Notes under the pieces: generated by a model
Seen by the model: only the letters and a program-made list of their open reading frames with translations
The model's database searches: none
Told to the model about the DNA's origin: nothing
Translations under genes and position numbers: made by a program
Virus record (IMG/VR): IMGVR_UViG_3300030943_000046
Span: 1 to 44,132 of that record
Reading direction: 5' to 3' (one strand)
DNA length: 44,132 nucleotides
DNA from: a virus
Part shown: one piece after another, positions 8,340-17,172 of the stretch
Position numbering within the stretch: the first letter of the stretch is position 1
Layout of the letters: the number at the start of each line of letters is the position of its first letter

Positions 8340-8543
8340 ATGACCGACCAGGATCGTCTCGCCGCCGCGATCGACGCGCGGCATCGGCTGCTGCTCGGCG
8401 AATCCGCCGTCGAGGTGGATTTCGGCACCTACCGGGCCCGGTTCACGCCGGCCAACCGCGAGGCGCTGGAGTCCTACATCAAGGAACTCGAAGCGCAGAT
8501 TTCCGGCAAGCCGCAACACGGTGCGATCGGGTTCGTGCTGTGA
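8340..8543 (+). CDS. gpW-like head-tail joining protein
   Basis: A 67-residue protein with the gpW pattern: an N-terminal helix with LAAAIDARHRLLLGE, a short beta hairpin (VEVDFGTYRARFT) and a C-terminal helix (ALESYIKELEAQI). Lambda gpW is 68 residues and seals the portal before tail attachment. Its position just before the portal gene matches the lambda order. Confidence 0.85.
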   Translation: MTDQDRLAAAIDARHRLLLGESAVEVDFGTYRARFTPANREALESYIKELEAQISGKPQHGAIGFVL

Positions 8544-8554
8544 AGGGGGACACG

Positions 8555-8719
8555 ATGGGGCGCAAGCGCAAGACCGACGATCAGGCGGCGACGCTGCCGC
8601 TGCCGCCGGCCGACGACAAGCAGCCGCTGACGCCTGTCGGCGAGCTGATCGCCCGCGTCGAGGCGCGCGGATTCTCTCTGACGCGTCGTTACAACGACGC
8701 CGGCGAGCTCGAGGTCTGA
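8555..8719 (+). CDS. Very small phage protein
   Basis: A 54-residue frame starting at an ATG with a strong GAAGGGGG ribosome site 11 bp after the gpW stop, and ending three bases before the portal start. It opens with a basic cluster (MGRKRK), then a Pro-rich linker, and ends in a short amphipathic segment. No function is recognised. Tight packing between gpW and portal and the good ribosome site support it as a gene. Confidence 0.6.
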   Translation: MGRKRKTDDQAATLPLPPADDKQPLTPVGELIARVEARGFSLTRRYNDAGELEV

Positions 8720-8722
8720 AAC

Positions 8723-10363
8723 ATGGCTGGTTCCGCTCTTGTCGACCAGTTCGGCGCGCCGATGACGCCGCAGGCGTCCAACACCGGTCCGGAGCATTAC
8801 AACCGGACATTGCCGACGGCATATCGCGCGGCGTCGCTGCAGTCGCAGGAGACCTACAACTGGCGTCCGCCGTTCACCAGCGGCGAATCCGAGACGATCT
8901 ACGAGCGCACGATGGCTGCGGCCCGGGCGCAGGACATCGTCCGCAACAATCCGAACGCGTCGGCCGGTATCACCCGGCTGGTCGACATGCTGATCGGTGC
9001 CGGCCTGCAGGTCGCGCCGACGCCGAACGCATATCAGCTCGGCATCGATCCGGAGTCGAAATCCGGTCGCAAGAAGCTGCGCGACCTGTCGCGGGCGCTG
9101 AAAGCGGAGTTCACCGCGTTCGGGACCGATCCGCGCCGGTACAACGACGCGCAGCGCCGGGTGTCGCTCGCCGGGCAATTCCGTCTGATGGCGCGCACCT
9201 GGTGCATCCGCGGCGAGGCGACCGGCTACCTCGACTGGAAGCGCGATCCGAACGCGCGCTACGCCACCTGCCTGCGCACGGTCGACCCGGATCGCCTGTC
9301 GAACCCGATGGGCCAGGCCGACACGCTGCGCCTGCGCGCCGGCATCGAGTACGACGAGGATGGCGTGCCGCTCGCCTACCATGTGCGCAACGGCCATCCG
9401 TCGGACTGGTTTCGCTATGCACAACTGTTGAAGTGGACCCGGTTCGAGCGCGCCACCAGCTGGGGCCGGCCGGTGTTCATCCATGCGTTCGAGCCCGACC
9501 GCGAGGATCAGTCGCGGGCGATGACGCCGTTCGCCTCGCTGATGAGCAATCTGCGGATGGTGAGCCAGTTCGCTCAGACCGAACTCGCCTCGGCCACCGT
9601 CAATGCGCTGTTCTCAGCCTTCGTCTACTCGAATCTGCCAATCAACGAGGTCACGCAGGCGTTCACGCCCGGCGGATCCACCTACGCCGACAAGCGGCTC
9701 AAGCACCTCGCCGAGAATCCCGTGTTCCTCAACGGCGTGCGTATTCCGGTGCTGCCGCCGGGCGACGAGGTCAAGATCAATTCGTCTCCGCGACAGACCA
9801 CCGCGTTCAACCATTTCCAGACCGCGTTTTTGCAGTCGATCGCCTCTGCGCTCGGCGTCAGTTACGAGCAGATGTCGATGGACTGGTCGCACGTCAACTA
9901 TTCCTCGGCGCGCGCGGCCTTGAACGAGATCTGGCGCAGCGTGCAGCGCAAGCTCGCGGTATTCGTCGAGCAGGCGGTGGTCCCGGTCTACTTCGCTGTG
10001 ATCGAGGAGGCGTTCGACCGCGGATACATCGTCGCGCCAAAGGGGGCGCCGTCGTTCTATCGGACGCCGGGCGCCTACCTGTGTGCGCGATGGATCGGTC
10101 CGCCGCGCGGCTATGTCGATCCGGTCAAGGAGGCGCAGGCCGCCGGCATCCGGATGGCGCAGTTCACCTCGACGCTGGAGAAGGAATGCGCCGACCAGGG
10201 CGCCGACTATGAGGAGACGCTGCTGCAGATCGCCGCCGAGGAGGAGCAGATCAAGGCGTTCGGCCTGGTGCGCGCGGTGTCGTCGAGCGGCACCATCGCC
10301 GACGATCCGAGCGACGTCGCCGAATCAGGCCGCGACGAAAAGCCGGCGCCGAAGCATAATTAG
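8723..10363 (+). CDS. Portal protein, lambda gpB family
   Basis: A 546-residue portal, the usual size for the lambda family. The N-terminal ARAQDIVRNNPNASAGI motif begins at about residue 70. The conserved middle includes WCIRGEATGYLDWK near 154 and the SYEQMSMDWSHVNYSSAR stretch near 378, both typical of this family. It forms the dodecameric ring at one head vertex through which DNA enters and to which gpW and the tail attach. It is followed after 12 bp by the head protease, as in lambda B-C. Confidence 0.95.
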   Translation: MAGSALVDQFGAPMTPQASNTGPEHYNRTLPTAYRAASLQSQETYNWRPPFTSGESETIYERTMAAARAQDIVRNNPNASAGITRLVDMLIGAGLQVAPTPNAYQLGIDPESKSGRKKLRDLSRALKAEFTAFGTDPRRYNDAQRRVSLAGQFRLMARTWCIRGEATGYLDWKRDPNARYATCLRTVDPDRLSNPMGQADTLRLRAGIEYDEDGVPLAYHVRNGHPSDWFRYAQLLKWTRFERATSWGRPVFIHAFEPDREDQSRAMTPFASLMSNLRMVSQFAQTELASATVNALFSAFVYSNLPINEVTQAFTPGGSTYADKRLKHLAENPVFLNGVRIPVLPPGDEVKINSSPRQTTAFNHFQTAFLQSIASALGVSYEQMSMDWSHVNYSSARAALNEIWRSVQRKLAVFVEQAVVPVYFAVIEEAFDRGYIVAPKGAPSFYRTPGAYLCARWIGPPRGYVDPVKEAQAAGIRMAQFTSTLEKECADQGADYEETLLQIAAEEEQIKAFGLVRAVSSSGTIADDPSDVAESGRDEKPAPKHN

Positions 10364-10375
10364 AGAGGGTTTGCC

Positions 10376-11296
10376 ATGCTTCCACACCTTGCCGCGCGCG
10401 TGTTCGACGTGCCGCTGATGATCGACGCTGGCAAGGCCGCCGCGATCGTCTCGGCAATCGGCGGCCGATTTCTCGGCGTGGCCGACCAGGCCGTGACCGT
10501 CGTCGGCGCCGATCCGATCAGCCACGTATCGTTCATGAACGGCCGGCCGTCGGAATCGATGGGCCGGCTCGGCGACCCGCTCGGCCGCGCCTACGAAGCC
10601 AACGGCGCCGGCGACCGCATGCTGTTCAAGGTTGGCAACGTCGCCGTGATCCCGGTCGAGGGTACGCTCGTCCACAAGGGCAAGTTCCTTGGCGCCTATT
10701 CCGGCGAGACCTCCTACGAGGGACTGCAGGCGCGGGTCGCCCGGGCGATGCGCGACCCGTCGGTTAAGGGGGTGGTGTTCGAGGTCGATTCCTACGGCGG
10801 CGAGGTTGCCGGAGCGTTCGACACCGCCGAGATGATCTACGCGCTGTCGCAGCAGAAGCCGACGCTCGCGATCCTGACCGACTTCGCCTATTCGGCCGGC
10901 TATCTGCTCGCCGCGGCGGCGCGCCAGATCGTGATGCCGTCGACTGGCGGGGCCGGCTCGATCGGCGTGGTCACGCTGCACGTCGACTATTCCGGCAAGC
11001 TCGAGGCTGACGGCATCAAGGTCACGGTGCTCGCCGCCGGAGATCACAAGGGCGAGGGCAATGAGTTTGCGCCGCTCGCCGAGGACGTCGCCGCCCGCAT
11101 CCTGGAGAAGCTGGAGGCGACGCGGCAGGAATTCGCCGCCGCCGTCGGCCGTTATCGCGGCGTGCGGCTGACGAAGAACGGAGCGCTTGCCACGCAGGCG
11201 CTCGGCTACCGAGGCGAGGACGCCGTCAAGGCCGGCCTCGCCGACCAGGTGATGCGACCGACCACGGCTTTCGAGCAGTTCGTCGCGCTGGTCTAA
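10376..11296 (+). CDS. S49-family head maturation protease (lambda gpC-like)
   Basis: A 306-residue SppA-type peptidase. The nucleophile is probably Ser173 in AYSAGY, with the GGAGSIGVV stretch next to it and Lys225 in DHKGEGNE as general base. It cleaves scaffold and portal during head maturation. It lacks the C-terminal scaffold-like extension that many relatives carry; that region appears as the separate gene directly downstream. Confidence 0.93.
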   Translation: MLPHLAARVFDVPLMIDAGKAAAIVSAIGGRFLGVADQAVTVVGADPISHVSFMNGRPSESMGRLGDPLGRAYEANGAGDRMLFKVGNVAVIPVEGTLVHKGKFLGAYSGETSYEGLQARVARAMRDPSVKGVVFEVDSYGGEVAGAFDTAEMIYALSQQKPTLAILTDFAYSAGYLLAAAARQIVMPSTGGAGSIGVVTLHVDYSGKLEADGIKVTVLAAGDHKGEGNEFAPLAEDVAARILEKLEATRQEFAAAVGRYRGVRLTKNGALATQALGYRGEDAVKAGLADQVMRPTTAFEQFVALV

Positions 11297-11333
11297 CCCC
11301 GGCCGTCAACCGGCCATCCCACAGGAGTCCACA

Positions 11334-11774
11334 ATGGACAACACCGGACTTTCGGCCGTTGCTGCAGCGGCCGACGCGGTTTCTCAGAAGGATCACGAGC
11401 AGGCGATCGTCACGACCGCGACGACCAATCGCGAGATGGGCGAGAAAGCCGGCGCAGCCGCGGCCAAGGCGCGGATCTCGACCATCCTTTCCGCCAAGGA
11501 GGCCGCCGGCCGCGACGAACTCGCCCGGCATCTCGCGTTCAACACCGACATGGCAGCCGTCGACGCCGTCGCGACGCTGGCCGCCGCGCCGAAGGCATCC
11601 GCTCCGGCCTCCGGTGCTCCTCAGGCGTTGCTCGACGCTGCCATGGCGGCGACTCCGACGCCGAAGGTCTCGGCCGAGGACGTCACCAGCCATGACAGCA
11701 TGAATGCCGGCCTCGCCGCGTCCGTGACCCGCCAACTCGCCAAGATCAACAAGGCGCCGATCCAGCGGCAGTAA
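11334..11774 (+). CDS. Scaffold-like protein (Nu3-type region encoded as a separate gene)
   Basis: A 146-residue helical, Ala-rich protein preceded by an AGGAG ribosome site. Residues about 45-85 (ARISTILSAKEAAGRDELA and following) look like the tail region often fused to S49 phage proteases. In lambda the Nu3 scaffold is made from the 3' part of gene C. Here it seems to be a free protein, probably an internal scaffold removed by the protease. The assignment is by sequence flavour and order. Confidence 0.65.
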   Translation: MDNTGLSAVAAAADAVSQKDHEQAIVTTATTNREMGEKAGAAAAKARISTILSAKEAAGRDELARHLAFNTDMAAVDAVATLAAAPKASAPASGAPQALLDAAMAATPTPKVSAEDVTSHDSMNAGLAASVTRQLAKINKAPIQRQ

Positions 11775-11786
11775 CCCTCGCGCGGT

Positions 11787-11814
11787 GGCCGCCGCAGGTC
11801 ACGCGTCGGCGGCC
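11787..11814. other. Intercistronic hairpin after the scaffold-like gene
   Basis: Perfect 8-bp arms GGCCGCCG and CGGCGGCC with a 12-base loop. No T-run follows, so it is more likely an RNA stability or attenuation element than a strong terminator. Confidence 0.45.
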
Positions 11815-11888
11815 GTCCTGCGATCACTGCAATTTCGTCCACTTGAGCCTGGCCGCCACAGTCGCGCCGGGCAGGGGAGTTCTTTTCC

Positions 11889-12584
11889 ATGTATTCGGCA
11901 ACCTTCACGCGCCAGAAGCTGCAGAGCGCGGTCTTCAAGTACTTGTGCGACATCGAGTACAACACCGAGCAGGTGACGATCGTCGGTCCGAGCTCGGCCA
12001 CCAGCTACGAGATCGGCACGGTCGTCGGCCAGGCGTCGGTCGGTGCGCTGACCGCGACCAAGACCGACGTCTCCGGCGCCAGCAAGGGCGCGATCACGCT
12101 CGACGCCACCACGCCCGTCGCCGCCGGCTCCAAGACCGGCCGGTATTCGATCGTGGCGATCTCGTCCTACAACTCCTCCGGACCGGTCGCGGCCGTGTTC
12201 GAGGTGGTCGATCCGTCGGGCATCTCGCTCGGTTCGTTCTCGGCCGGCGCGACGTTCAACAACGGCATCAAGTTCGTCAAGGCGTCCGGCACCACCGACG
12301 CCGTCGGCGACGTCGCCTATATCGACGTGGCCGCCGCTGCCGGAACTGCCAAGTTCGCGCCGCTCAACCTGTCGGCGACCGACGGCACCCAGAACGCCGC
12401 CGGCGTGCTGTTCATGCCGTTGAAGATGCTCGCCACCACCGATGCGTCCGGCGTCGCCGTCACGCGCGGCCCGGCGGTGGTCGTCACCGACGGCCTGGAA
12501 TGGCCGTCCGGCATCACCGACACGCAGAAGGCGACCGCGCTCGCGCAGTTGAAGGCGCTCGGCATCGTCTCGCGCTCGATCTGA
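11889..12584 (+). CDS. Head decoration protein, gpD-like
   Basis: A 231-residue beta-rich protein with an AGGGGAG ribosome site. The core with VGQASVGALTATKTDVSG near residue 48 and the C-terminal PAVVVTDGLEWPSG followed by an LKALGI helix match gpD-type decoration proteins, which trimerise on the capsid surface and stabilise it. It is about twice the length of lambda gpD (110 residues); the extra middle part (about 80-150) may be an added surface domain. It lies directly before the major capsid gene, as in lambda. Confidence 0.85.
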   Translation: MYSATFTRQKLQSAVFKYLCDIEYNTEQVTIVGPSSATSYEIGTVVGQASVGALTATKTDVSGASKGAITLDATTPVAAGSKTGRYSIVAISSYNSSGPVAAVFEVVDPSGISLGSFSAGATFNNGIKFVKASGTTDAVGDVAYIDVAAAAGTAKFAPLNLSATDGTQNAAGVLFMPLKMLATTDASGVAVTRGPAVVVTDGLEWPSGITDTQKATALAQLKALGIVSRSI

Positions 12585-12591
12585 TCGCGTA

Positions 12592-12618
12592 GCCGCCGGT
12601 TCGTCGCGGACCGGCGGC
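12592..12618. other. Intercistronic hairpin after the decoration gene
   Basis: Perfect 9-bp arms GCCGCCGGT and ACCGGCGGC with a 9-base loop and no T-run. The rest of the gap to 12748 holds no supported gene. Confidence 0.45.
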
Positions 12619-12748
12619 ACACACCCTTGACCCCGAACCGGCCTAGCGGCCCGCCTGCCGGCGAGGCCCCTCACGCCGCGTCGTCGAGCATCGTCCGCGA
12701 TGCGGCGTCCACTTCACACATCCGGCGCATGCCGGCAGGAGCGAAAAA

Positions 12749-13813
12749 ATGTCCTATCCGGACCTTGCTGCAATCTTCCCGTTCACGCATGTCGACCTGA
12801 CCGACCAGATCGACGTCATCCCGAACCTGTACGGCTTGACCAACGAGCTCGGCCTGTTCCCGGCCGAGGGTAAGACGTCGCGTATCGTCGAGATGCGCTA
12901 CGACAACCACGTCCTGCGCGTGCTGCCCGCCAAGGAACGCGGCGCCGCCGGGACGCCGGCGCAGTCCCGCACCGCGAAGTCGATCTTCGTCGAGATTCCG
13001 CACTTTCCGGAACTCGATGTGATCGAGCCGCAGGACATCCAGGACATCCTGATCCAGGTCGGCAACACCAAGCGTCCGATCACCGTGCAGGAGGAGGTCG
13101 CCAAGCGCCTGATTGACATCAAGGCGACCCACGACATCACCCTGGAGTGGCTGCGCTGCAAGGCGCTGCAGGGCCAGATCGTCGACGGCAACTCGACGCA
13201 GATCTACGACCTCTACAGCCTGTTCGGCCTGACGGTCGGTGACTACACGGTCGATTTCCTGCTCGGGACCGATACGACCGATGTCGCGGCGAAGTGCGCG
13301 ACGGTGATCCAGTCGATCACGCAGAACCTCAAGGGCGAGGTGTCGAACGGCGTCGAAGCGATCGTCGATCCGGATTTCTTCACTGCGTTCGTGAAGCACC
13401 CGAAGGTCGCGCAGTACTTCCTGCAGGCCGAGCAGGCCGTCATGCTGGCCATGATCGTTCGCCAGCAGCGCGAGGGGAATATGTGGGGCCGCGAGTTCCG
13501 TTTCGGCAACATCACCTGGCGCGAATACTACGGCACGGCGCCGGTGAAGGCGAGCGCGACGTCCGCCATCGCCTCGACGCCGTTCTGGGCGTCCAAGAAG
13601 GGCACCGCGTTCCCGATCGGCACCCGAAAAATGTTCCGCACCTACAACGCCCCTGCGCACGACATCCGCTTCGTCAACACGCCCGGCCTCGCGGTCTACG
13701 TGTCGCCGGAAATCCTCGAGCACGGCCAGGGCATCGAACTGCGCAGCGAATCGAACCCGCTGCCGGTGGTGCGGCGTCCCGAGGCGCTGGTGCAGATCAC
13801 CTCGAGCAACTGA
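12749..13813 (+). CDS. Major capsid protein, gpE family
   Basis: A 354-residue HK97-fold capsid protein of the lambda gpE type (lambda gpE has 341 residues), preceded by AGGAG. Family-like stretches include the N-terminal FTHVDLTDQIDVIPN, a central TLEWLRCKALQGQI and the C-terminal RPEALVQI. It builds the icosahedral shell together with the gpD-like decoration protein. Hairpins on both sides of the gene suggest tuned, high expression. Confidence 0.93.
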   Translation: MSYPDLAAIFPFTHVDLTDQIDVIPNLYGLTNELGLFPAEGKTSRIVEMRYDNHVLRVLPAKERGAAGTPAQSRTAKSIFVEIPHFPELDVIEPQDIQDILIQVGNTKRPITVQEEVAKRLIDIKATHDITLEWLRCKALQGQIVDGNSTQIYDLYSLFGLTVGDYTVDFLLGTDTTDVAAKCATVIQSITQNLKGEVSNGVEAIVDPDFFTAFVKHPKVAQYFLQAEQAVMLAMIVRQQREGNMWGREFRFGNITWREYYGTAPVKASATSAIASTPFWASKKGTAFPIGTRKMFRTYNAPAHDIRFVNTPGLAVYVSPEILEHGQGIELRSESNPLPVVRRPEALVQITSSN

Positions 13814-13840
13814 TCCTGCGACTGGTCATCGTGGCCGACT

Positions 13841-13867
13841 GGCGGCATACGCGCCGCCTTTCTTATT
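13841..13867 (+). terminator. Terminator-like hairpin after the major capsid gene
   Basis: The arms GGCGGC (13841-13846) and GCCGCC (13853-13858) are followed by TTTCTTATT. This could end or thin transcription after the abundant capsid message. Confidence 0.6.
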
Positions 13868-13891
13868 CCGGCCGGACTTCCGTCCGGCCGG
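13868..13891. other. Second hairpin after the major capsid gene
   Basis: Perfect 10-bp arms CCGGCCGGAC and GTCCGGCCGG around a TTCC tetraloop, directly behind the terminator-like hairpin and 23 bp before the next start codon. Confidence 0.5.
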
Positions 13892-13913
13892 CCACTTCCG
13901 AAAGGGGCGCATT

Positions 13914-14330
13914 ATGTCCGGGTCGCTGTTTTCGGAATTGGCTTTAATCGCCTCGCGGGCGGTCGACATCGTCTACGGCGAGGACTTCGACCTGATGCCG
14001 CAGACCCGCGGCGCCGACGTCAACATGCCGACCACGGCCGACCCGGACCGGCCGGCGACCTCCGTTCCGGTCAAGGCCGCATTCATCGAGGCTTACGCGC
14101 GCGCGTTTTCCGGCGCGCGGGCGAAGCAGGGCACCACCAACGAGATGGCCGCGCATTCCAGCAACCGGCCGATGATGTCGGTCGAGCGCTCGGCGCTGCC
14201 ATATGACCTTCGATCCGGCGATCTCGTTCGTCGCTGCAAGACGGGTTTCGTCTATCGCCTGGCCGAGCCGCGGCGCGAGGATACGCCGCGCCTCGAGGTC
14301 GACCTCAACCTGATCAGCAACGCGGGCTAA
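13914..14330 (+). CDS. Putative head-tail joining protein
   Basis: A 138-residue protein with an AAGGGG ribosome site. It is compact and beta-rich near its ends (for example GFVYRLAEPRRED near 110), and sits just after the capsid gene, where head-completion or stopper proteins are usual. The VYGEDFDLMPQ motif at about 20-30 is of a kind I associate with phage connector proteins. The function is inferred from position and size. Confidence 0.55.
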   Translation: MSGSLFSELALIASRAVDIVYGEDFDLMPQTRGADVNMPTTADPDRPATSVPVKAAFIEAYARAFSGARAKQGTTNEMAAHSSNRPMMSVERSALPYDLRSGDLVRRCKTGFVYRLAEPRREDTPRLEVDLNLISNAG

Positions 14331-14333
14331 TTC

Positions 14334-15347
14334 ATGTCGCTGTCACGGACTGCGCTGCGCTTTGCGGCGCTCGAGGCGTTGCGCCCGACCGTCGCGCTCG
14401 CACCGGTCAGGTCGAGTTCGAGTGTCGCACTGCCGTTGGGCCGGGCGACGCTTGCGTTCGATGTGGCCGATGGTCTCGGATTTTGGCCCGGCCTGCCGGT
14501 CACGGCCGCCGCCGACGGCTCTCACTATGTCGCCGGCAAGGTGTTGCGCTATTTCTCGTCCGGTGCCGGATGGGTTCTGTCGATCGACGTCGTCACCGTC
14601 GCCGGCTCCGGCACGTTCGACGACTGGTCGATCGGATCGCCGTTCCCGACCTTGGCAAAATCATACGTGTTCGATTCGCGTCTCGATCCGGTCGAGGATC
14701 TGCAGGTCGACGAGCAGCGTCCGGTCGCGGTGGTCTACACCGAGGAGGACAACGGCGATCCCGGGCAGACCGCGGGCGGCCCGCCGTTCAAGCGCACGGT
14801 CGATCTTATCGTCGAACTGTCCGTCGTCGCCAAGGGTCCGGTGCCGGAGCTGCAGGACGACGGAACGGTCACGTGGGTCACGGCCGAAGGCACGGCGTTC
14901 ACCGACGCCAAGCTCGAGGGATGGCTCGATCGGCTCGAATACGAGACGCGGCTCGCCATGTTCCGCGGGCCGACGGGGAAATTGTTTCGCGACCTGACCG
15001 GATCGCGTGTCACCGACATCCGCTCGCTGCCGCATCGTTCGTCCGAGGAATCGGCCCGGCTGGCGCAGCGTACCGTCCGCATGCAGGTGACCGTGCCGGA
15101 TGATTTTTCCGATGCCGCGCCGGCAACCCCTGCTGTCGGCACCGCCATGTTGCCACAGCCGCTGCGCGACGTGGTCGATCAATTGGCGTCGACCGCCTAC
15201 GGCGCCGCCCTTGCCGCGTTCCTGGCCGCCGATGTTCCGATCGCGCCGATCGCGACGCCGCTCAAGACCGTGACGCTCGGTATCGATGCGGCTCCGGCCG
15301 ATGGCGTCGCCGAGATCGAGGCGTCGGCAGACCATCTCGACAACTGA
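14334..15347 (+). CDS. Tail-completion-like protein with an inserted beta-rich domain
   Basis: A 337-residue protein. The N-terminal helix (LSRTALRFAALEALRP) and the part from about residue 105 onward (VFDSRLDPVEDL and following) look like one tail-terminator-type protein. Between them, about residues 30-105, lies a beta-rich unit with DGLGFWPG and GSGTFDDWSIG ends. I recognise this type of unit from phage tail fibres and structural proteins. The C-terminal 80 residues are a separate Ala/Pro-rich region. The position between connector and sheath genes fits tail completion. The catalytic or binding role is unknown. Confidence 0.55.
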   Translation: MSLSRTALRFAALEALRPTVALAPVRSSSSVALPLGRATLAFDVADGLGFWPGLPVTAAADGSHYVAGKVLRYFSSGAGWVLSIDVVTVAGSGTFDDWSIGSPFPTLAKSYVFDSRLDPVEDLQVDEQRPVAVVYTEEDNGDPGQTAGGPPFKRTVDLIVELSVVAKGPVPELQDDGTVTWVTAEGTAFTDAKLEGWLDRLEYETRLAMFRGPTGKLFRDLTGSRVTDIRSLPHRSSEESARLAQRTVRMQVTVPDDFSDAAPATPAVGTAMLPQPLRDVVDQLASTAYGAALAAFLAADVPIAPIATPLKTVTLGIDAAPADGVAEIEASADHLDN

Positions 15348-15359
15348 GGCAGCATTCAC

Positions 15360-15578
15360 ATGCGCAACGTCTATATCCGCCCGCGCCTGATCGATGATCA
15401 TGACGACGCGCGCGCGACCGTTCCCGATCCCGTGACCGGCAAGCCGCTCGCGGCGGCCGGCGAGTGGAAACCGCTCGACCAGTTCTGGTCGCGCCGCCTG
15501 CGCGATCACGACGTCGAGGAACTCACGCCGCCCGCGTCGGCGGCGCCTGCAACCGCCGCCGTCGTGAACGGCGATTAA
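15360..15578 (+). CDS. DUF2635 protein (Mu gp38-like)
   Basis: A 72-residue protein with the DUF2635 pattern: VPDPVTGKPLAAAGEWKPL followed by FWSRRLRDHDVEE. Mu-like phages encode such a protein directly before the tail sheath, as here. Its function is not established. The last 18 residues are an Ala/Pro tail. Confidence 0.8.
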   Translation: MRNVYIRPRLIDDHDDARATVPDPVTGKPLAAAGEWKPLDQFWSRRLRDHDVEELTPPASAAPATAAVVNGD

Positions 15579-15593
15579 TCGGAGTCGACTGAC

Positions 15594-17096
15594 ATGACGG
15601 TGACTTTCAATTCGATCCCGTCGAACATCCTCGTTCCGCTGTTCTATGCGGAGATCAACAGCGGCGGAACGCCGTACGTCAACTATCCGCGGCTGCTGCT
15701 GATTGGCCAGAAAACCTCGGCCGGAGCGGCCACGGCCGGCGCCGTCTATGGGCCGATCGAAAGCGAATCCGATGCGATCGGACAGTTCGGCCTCGGCTCG
15801 ATGCTGTATCAGATGTTCAAGATCGCGCGGCGGAACGCGCCATTCCAGCCGATCTACGCGCTGGCGCTGTCCGATCCGTCCGGTGCCTCGGCGGCCGGCT
15901 CGATCTCGATCGGCACCGCGCCAGCCGTCACCGGCGCTGCGGTGTTGCACGTCATGGGCCGCCGGCTGACGTTCCAGGTCAATGCCGCCGACACCAACTC
16001 GCAGGTCGCCACCAACCTCGCGGCGGCGATCAACGCCGCGAACCTGCCGGTCACCGCGGCGATCAACGGAACGCATGCCTACCAGGTCGACGTGACCAGC
16101 CGTCATGTCGGAACCTGCGGCAACGGCCTCGAGGTCACCTACGCGACCGACGAGCCGAACGTGCTGACCTCGACCAATACGACCGTCACCGCGCTTTCGG
16201 CCGGTTCCGGCGTTCCGGACCTGACCACGCCGCTCGCCAACCTCGGCGACATCGAATACGACTGGATCGCCGGGCCGTACGCCGACACGACCTCGCTCAA
16301 CCTGGTGCGCGATTTCCTCGGCGGATCGTCCGGCCGATGGGCGCCGATCCAGCAACTCTACGGCCACTACCAGACGGCGACGTTCGGCACCCTGTCGACC
16401 GTCACCACGCTGGGCGCCGGCCGCAACGATCCGCACGTCTCGATCATGGGGTCGCAGGCGTCGCCGACGCCGACCTGGGAATGGGCGGCGGCGATCGGCG
16501 CGGTCGAATGCCAGCACCTCGGCAACGCGCCGGAACTGTCCCGGCCGCTGCAGACGCTGGTGCTCGACGGCGTGCTGCCGCCGCGCGACAAGTCGACGTG
16601 GTGGGATATTCCCGACCGCCAGGCGCTCTACGTCGCCGGCGTCGCCGGCTACAAGGTGACGGCCGACGGCAGCGTCGCAGTCGACCGGGTCGTGACGACC
16701 TACAAGACGAGCGCGGCTGGTGCCGCCGACGGTACGTTCCGCGACGTCGAGACCATGGCGCAGATGATGTACGTCACGCGCTATTTCCGCACCGCGGTAT
16801 TGAACAAGCACGCCCGGCAGGCGCTTGCCGACGACGATCCCTACAACGTCGGTCTCGCCACGCCGAAGCGCATCCGCGACACCCTGGTGCATGCCTACAA
16901 CGATCTGGTCGCACTCGGGGTTGCCGAGAAGCCGGACCTGTTCTCGCAGTACCTGGTGGTCGAGCGCTCGGCGACCGACGCCAACCGTGTCGACGCCATG
17001 CTGCCGATCGACGTGGTCAATCAGCTGCGTGTGTTCGCGGCCAACGTGACCGCCTATTTGCAGTACCAGACTGCGTCCGGCGCGGTCGCCGTCTGA
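15594..17096 (+). CDS. Tail sheath protein (Mu gpL-like)
   Basis: A 500-residue contractile-tail sheath protein, near the size of Mu gpL (495). The N-terminal IPSNILVPLFYAEINS opening and the C-terminal region with VTRYFRTAVLNKHARQAL near 395 are typical of the family. It polymerises around the tail tube and contracts on infection, so the virion is a myovirus. It sits in Mu order between DUF2635 and the tube gene. Confidence 0.95.
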   Translation: MTVTFNSIPSNILVPLFYAEINSGGTPYVNYPRLLLIGQKTSAGAATAGAVYGPIESESDAIGQFGLGSMLYQMFKIARRNAPFQPIYALALSDPSGASAAGSISIGTAPAVTGAAVLHVMGRRLTFQVNAADTNSQVATNLAAAINAANLPVTAAINGTHAYQVDVTSRHVGTCGNGLEVTYATDEPNVLTSTNTTVTALSAGSGVPDLTTPLANLGDIEYDWIAGPYADTTSLNLVRDFLGGSSGRWAPIQQLYGHYQTATFGTLSTVTTLGAGRNDPHVSIMGSQASPTPTWEWAAAIGAVECQHLGNAPELSRPLQTLVLDGVLPPRDKSTWWDIPDRQALYVAGVAGYKVTADGSVAVDRVVTTYKTSAAGAADGTFRDVETMAQMMYVTRYFRTAVLNKHARQALADDDPYNVGLATPKRIRDTLVHAYNDLVALGVAEKPDLFSQYLVVERSATDANRVDAMLPIDVVNQLRVFAANVTAYLQYQTASGAVAV

Positions 17097-17172
17097 CGTC
17101 TTTTCCGCCGCGTCGCCGACGTCGTTCGGCGGCGCGGTGCATTCCCGCAATCCCGATCTTTGAGGGCTTTCT

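Noticed and set aside
17105-17132. Terminator after the sheath gene
   Set aside because: The stem CCGCCG/CGGCGG has T residues before, not after it; not terminator-like in the direction of transcription.
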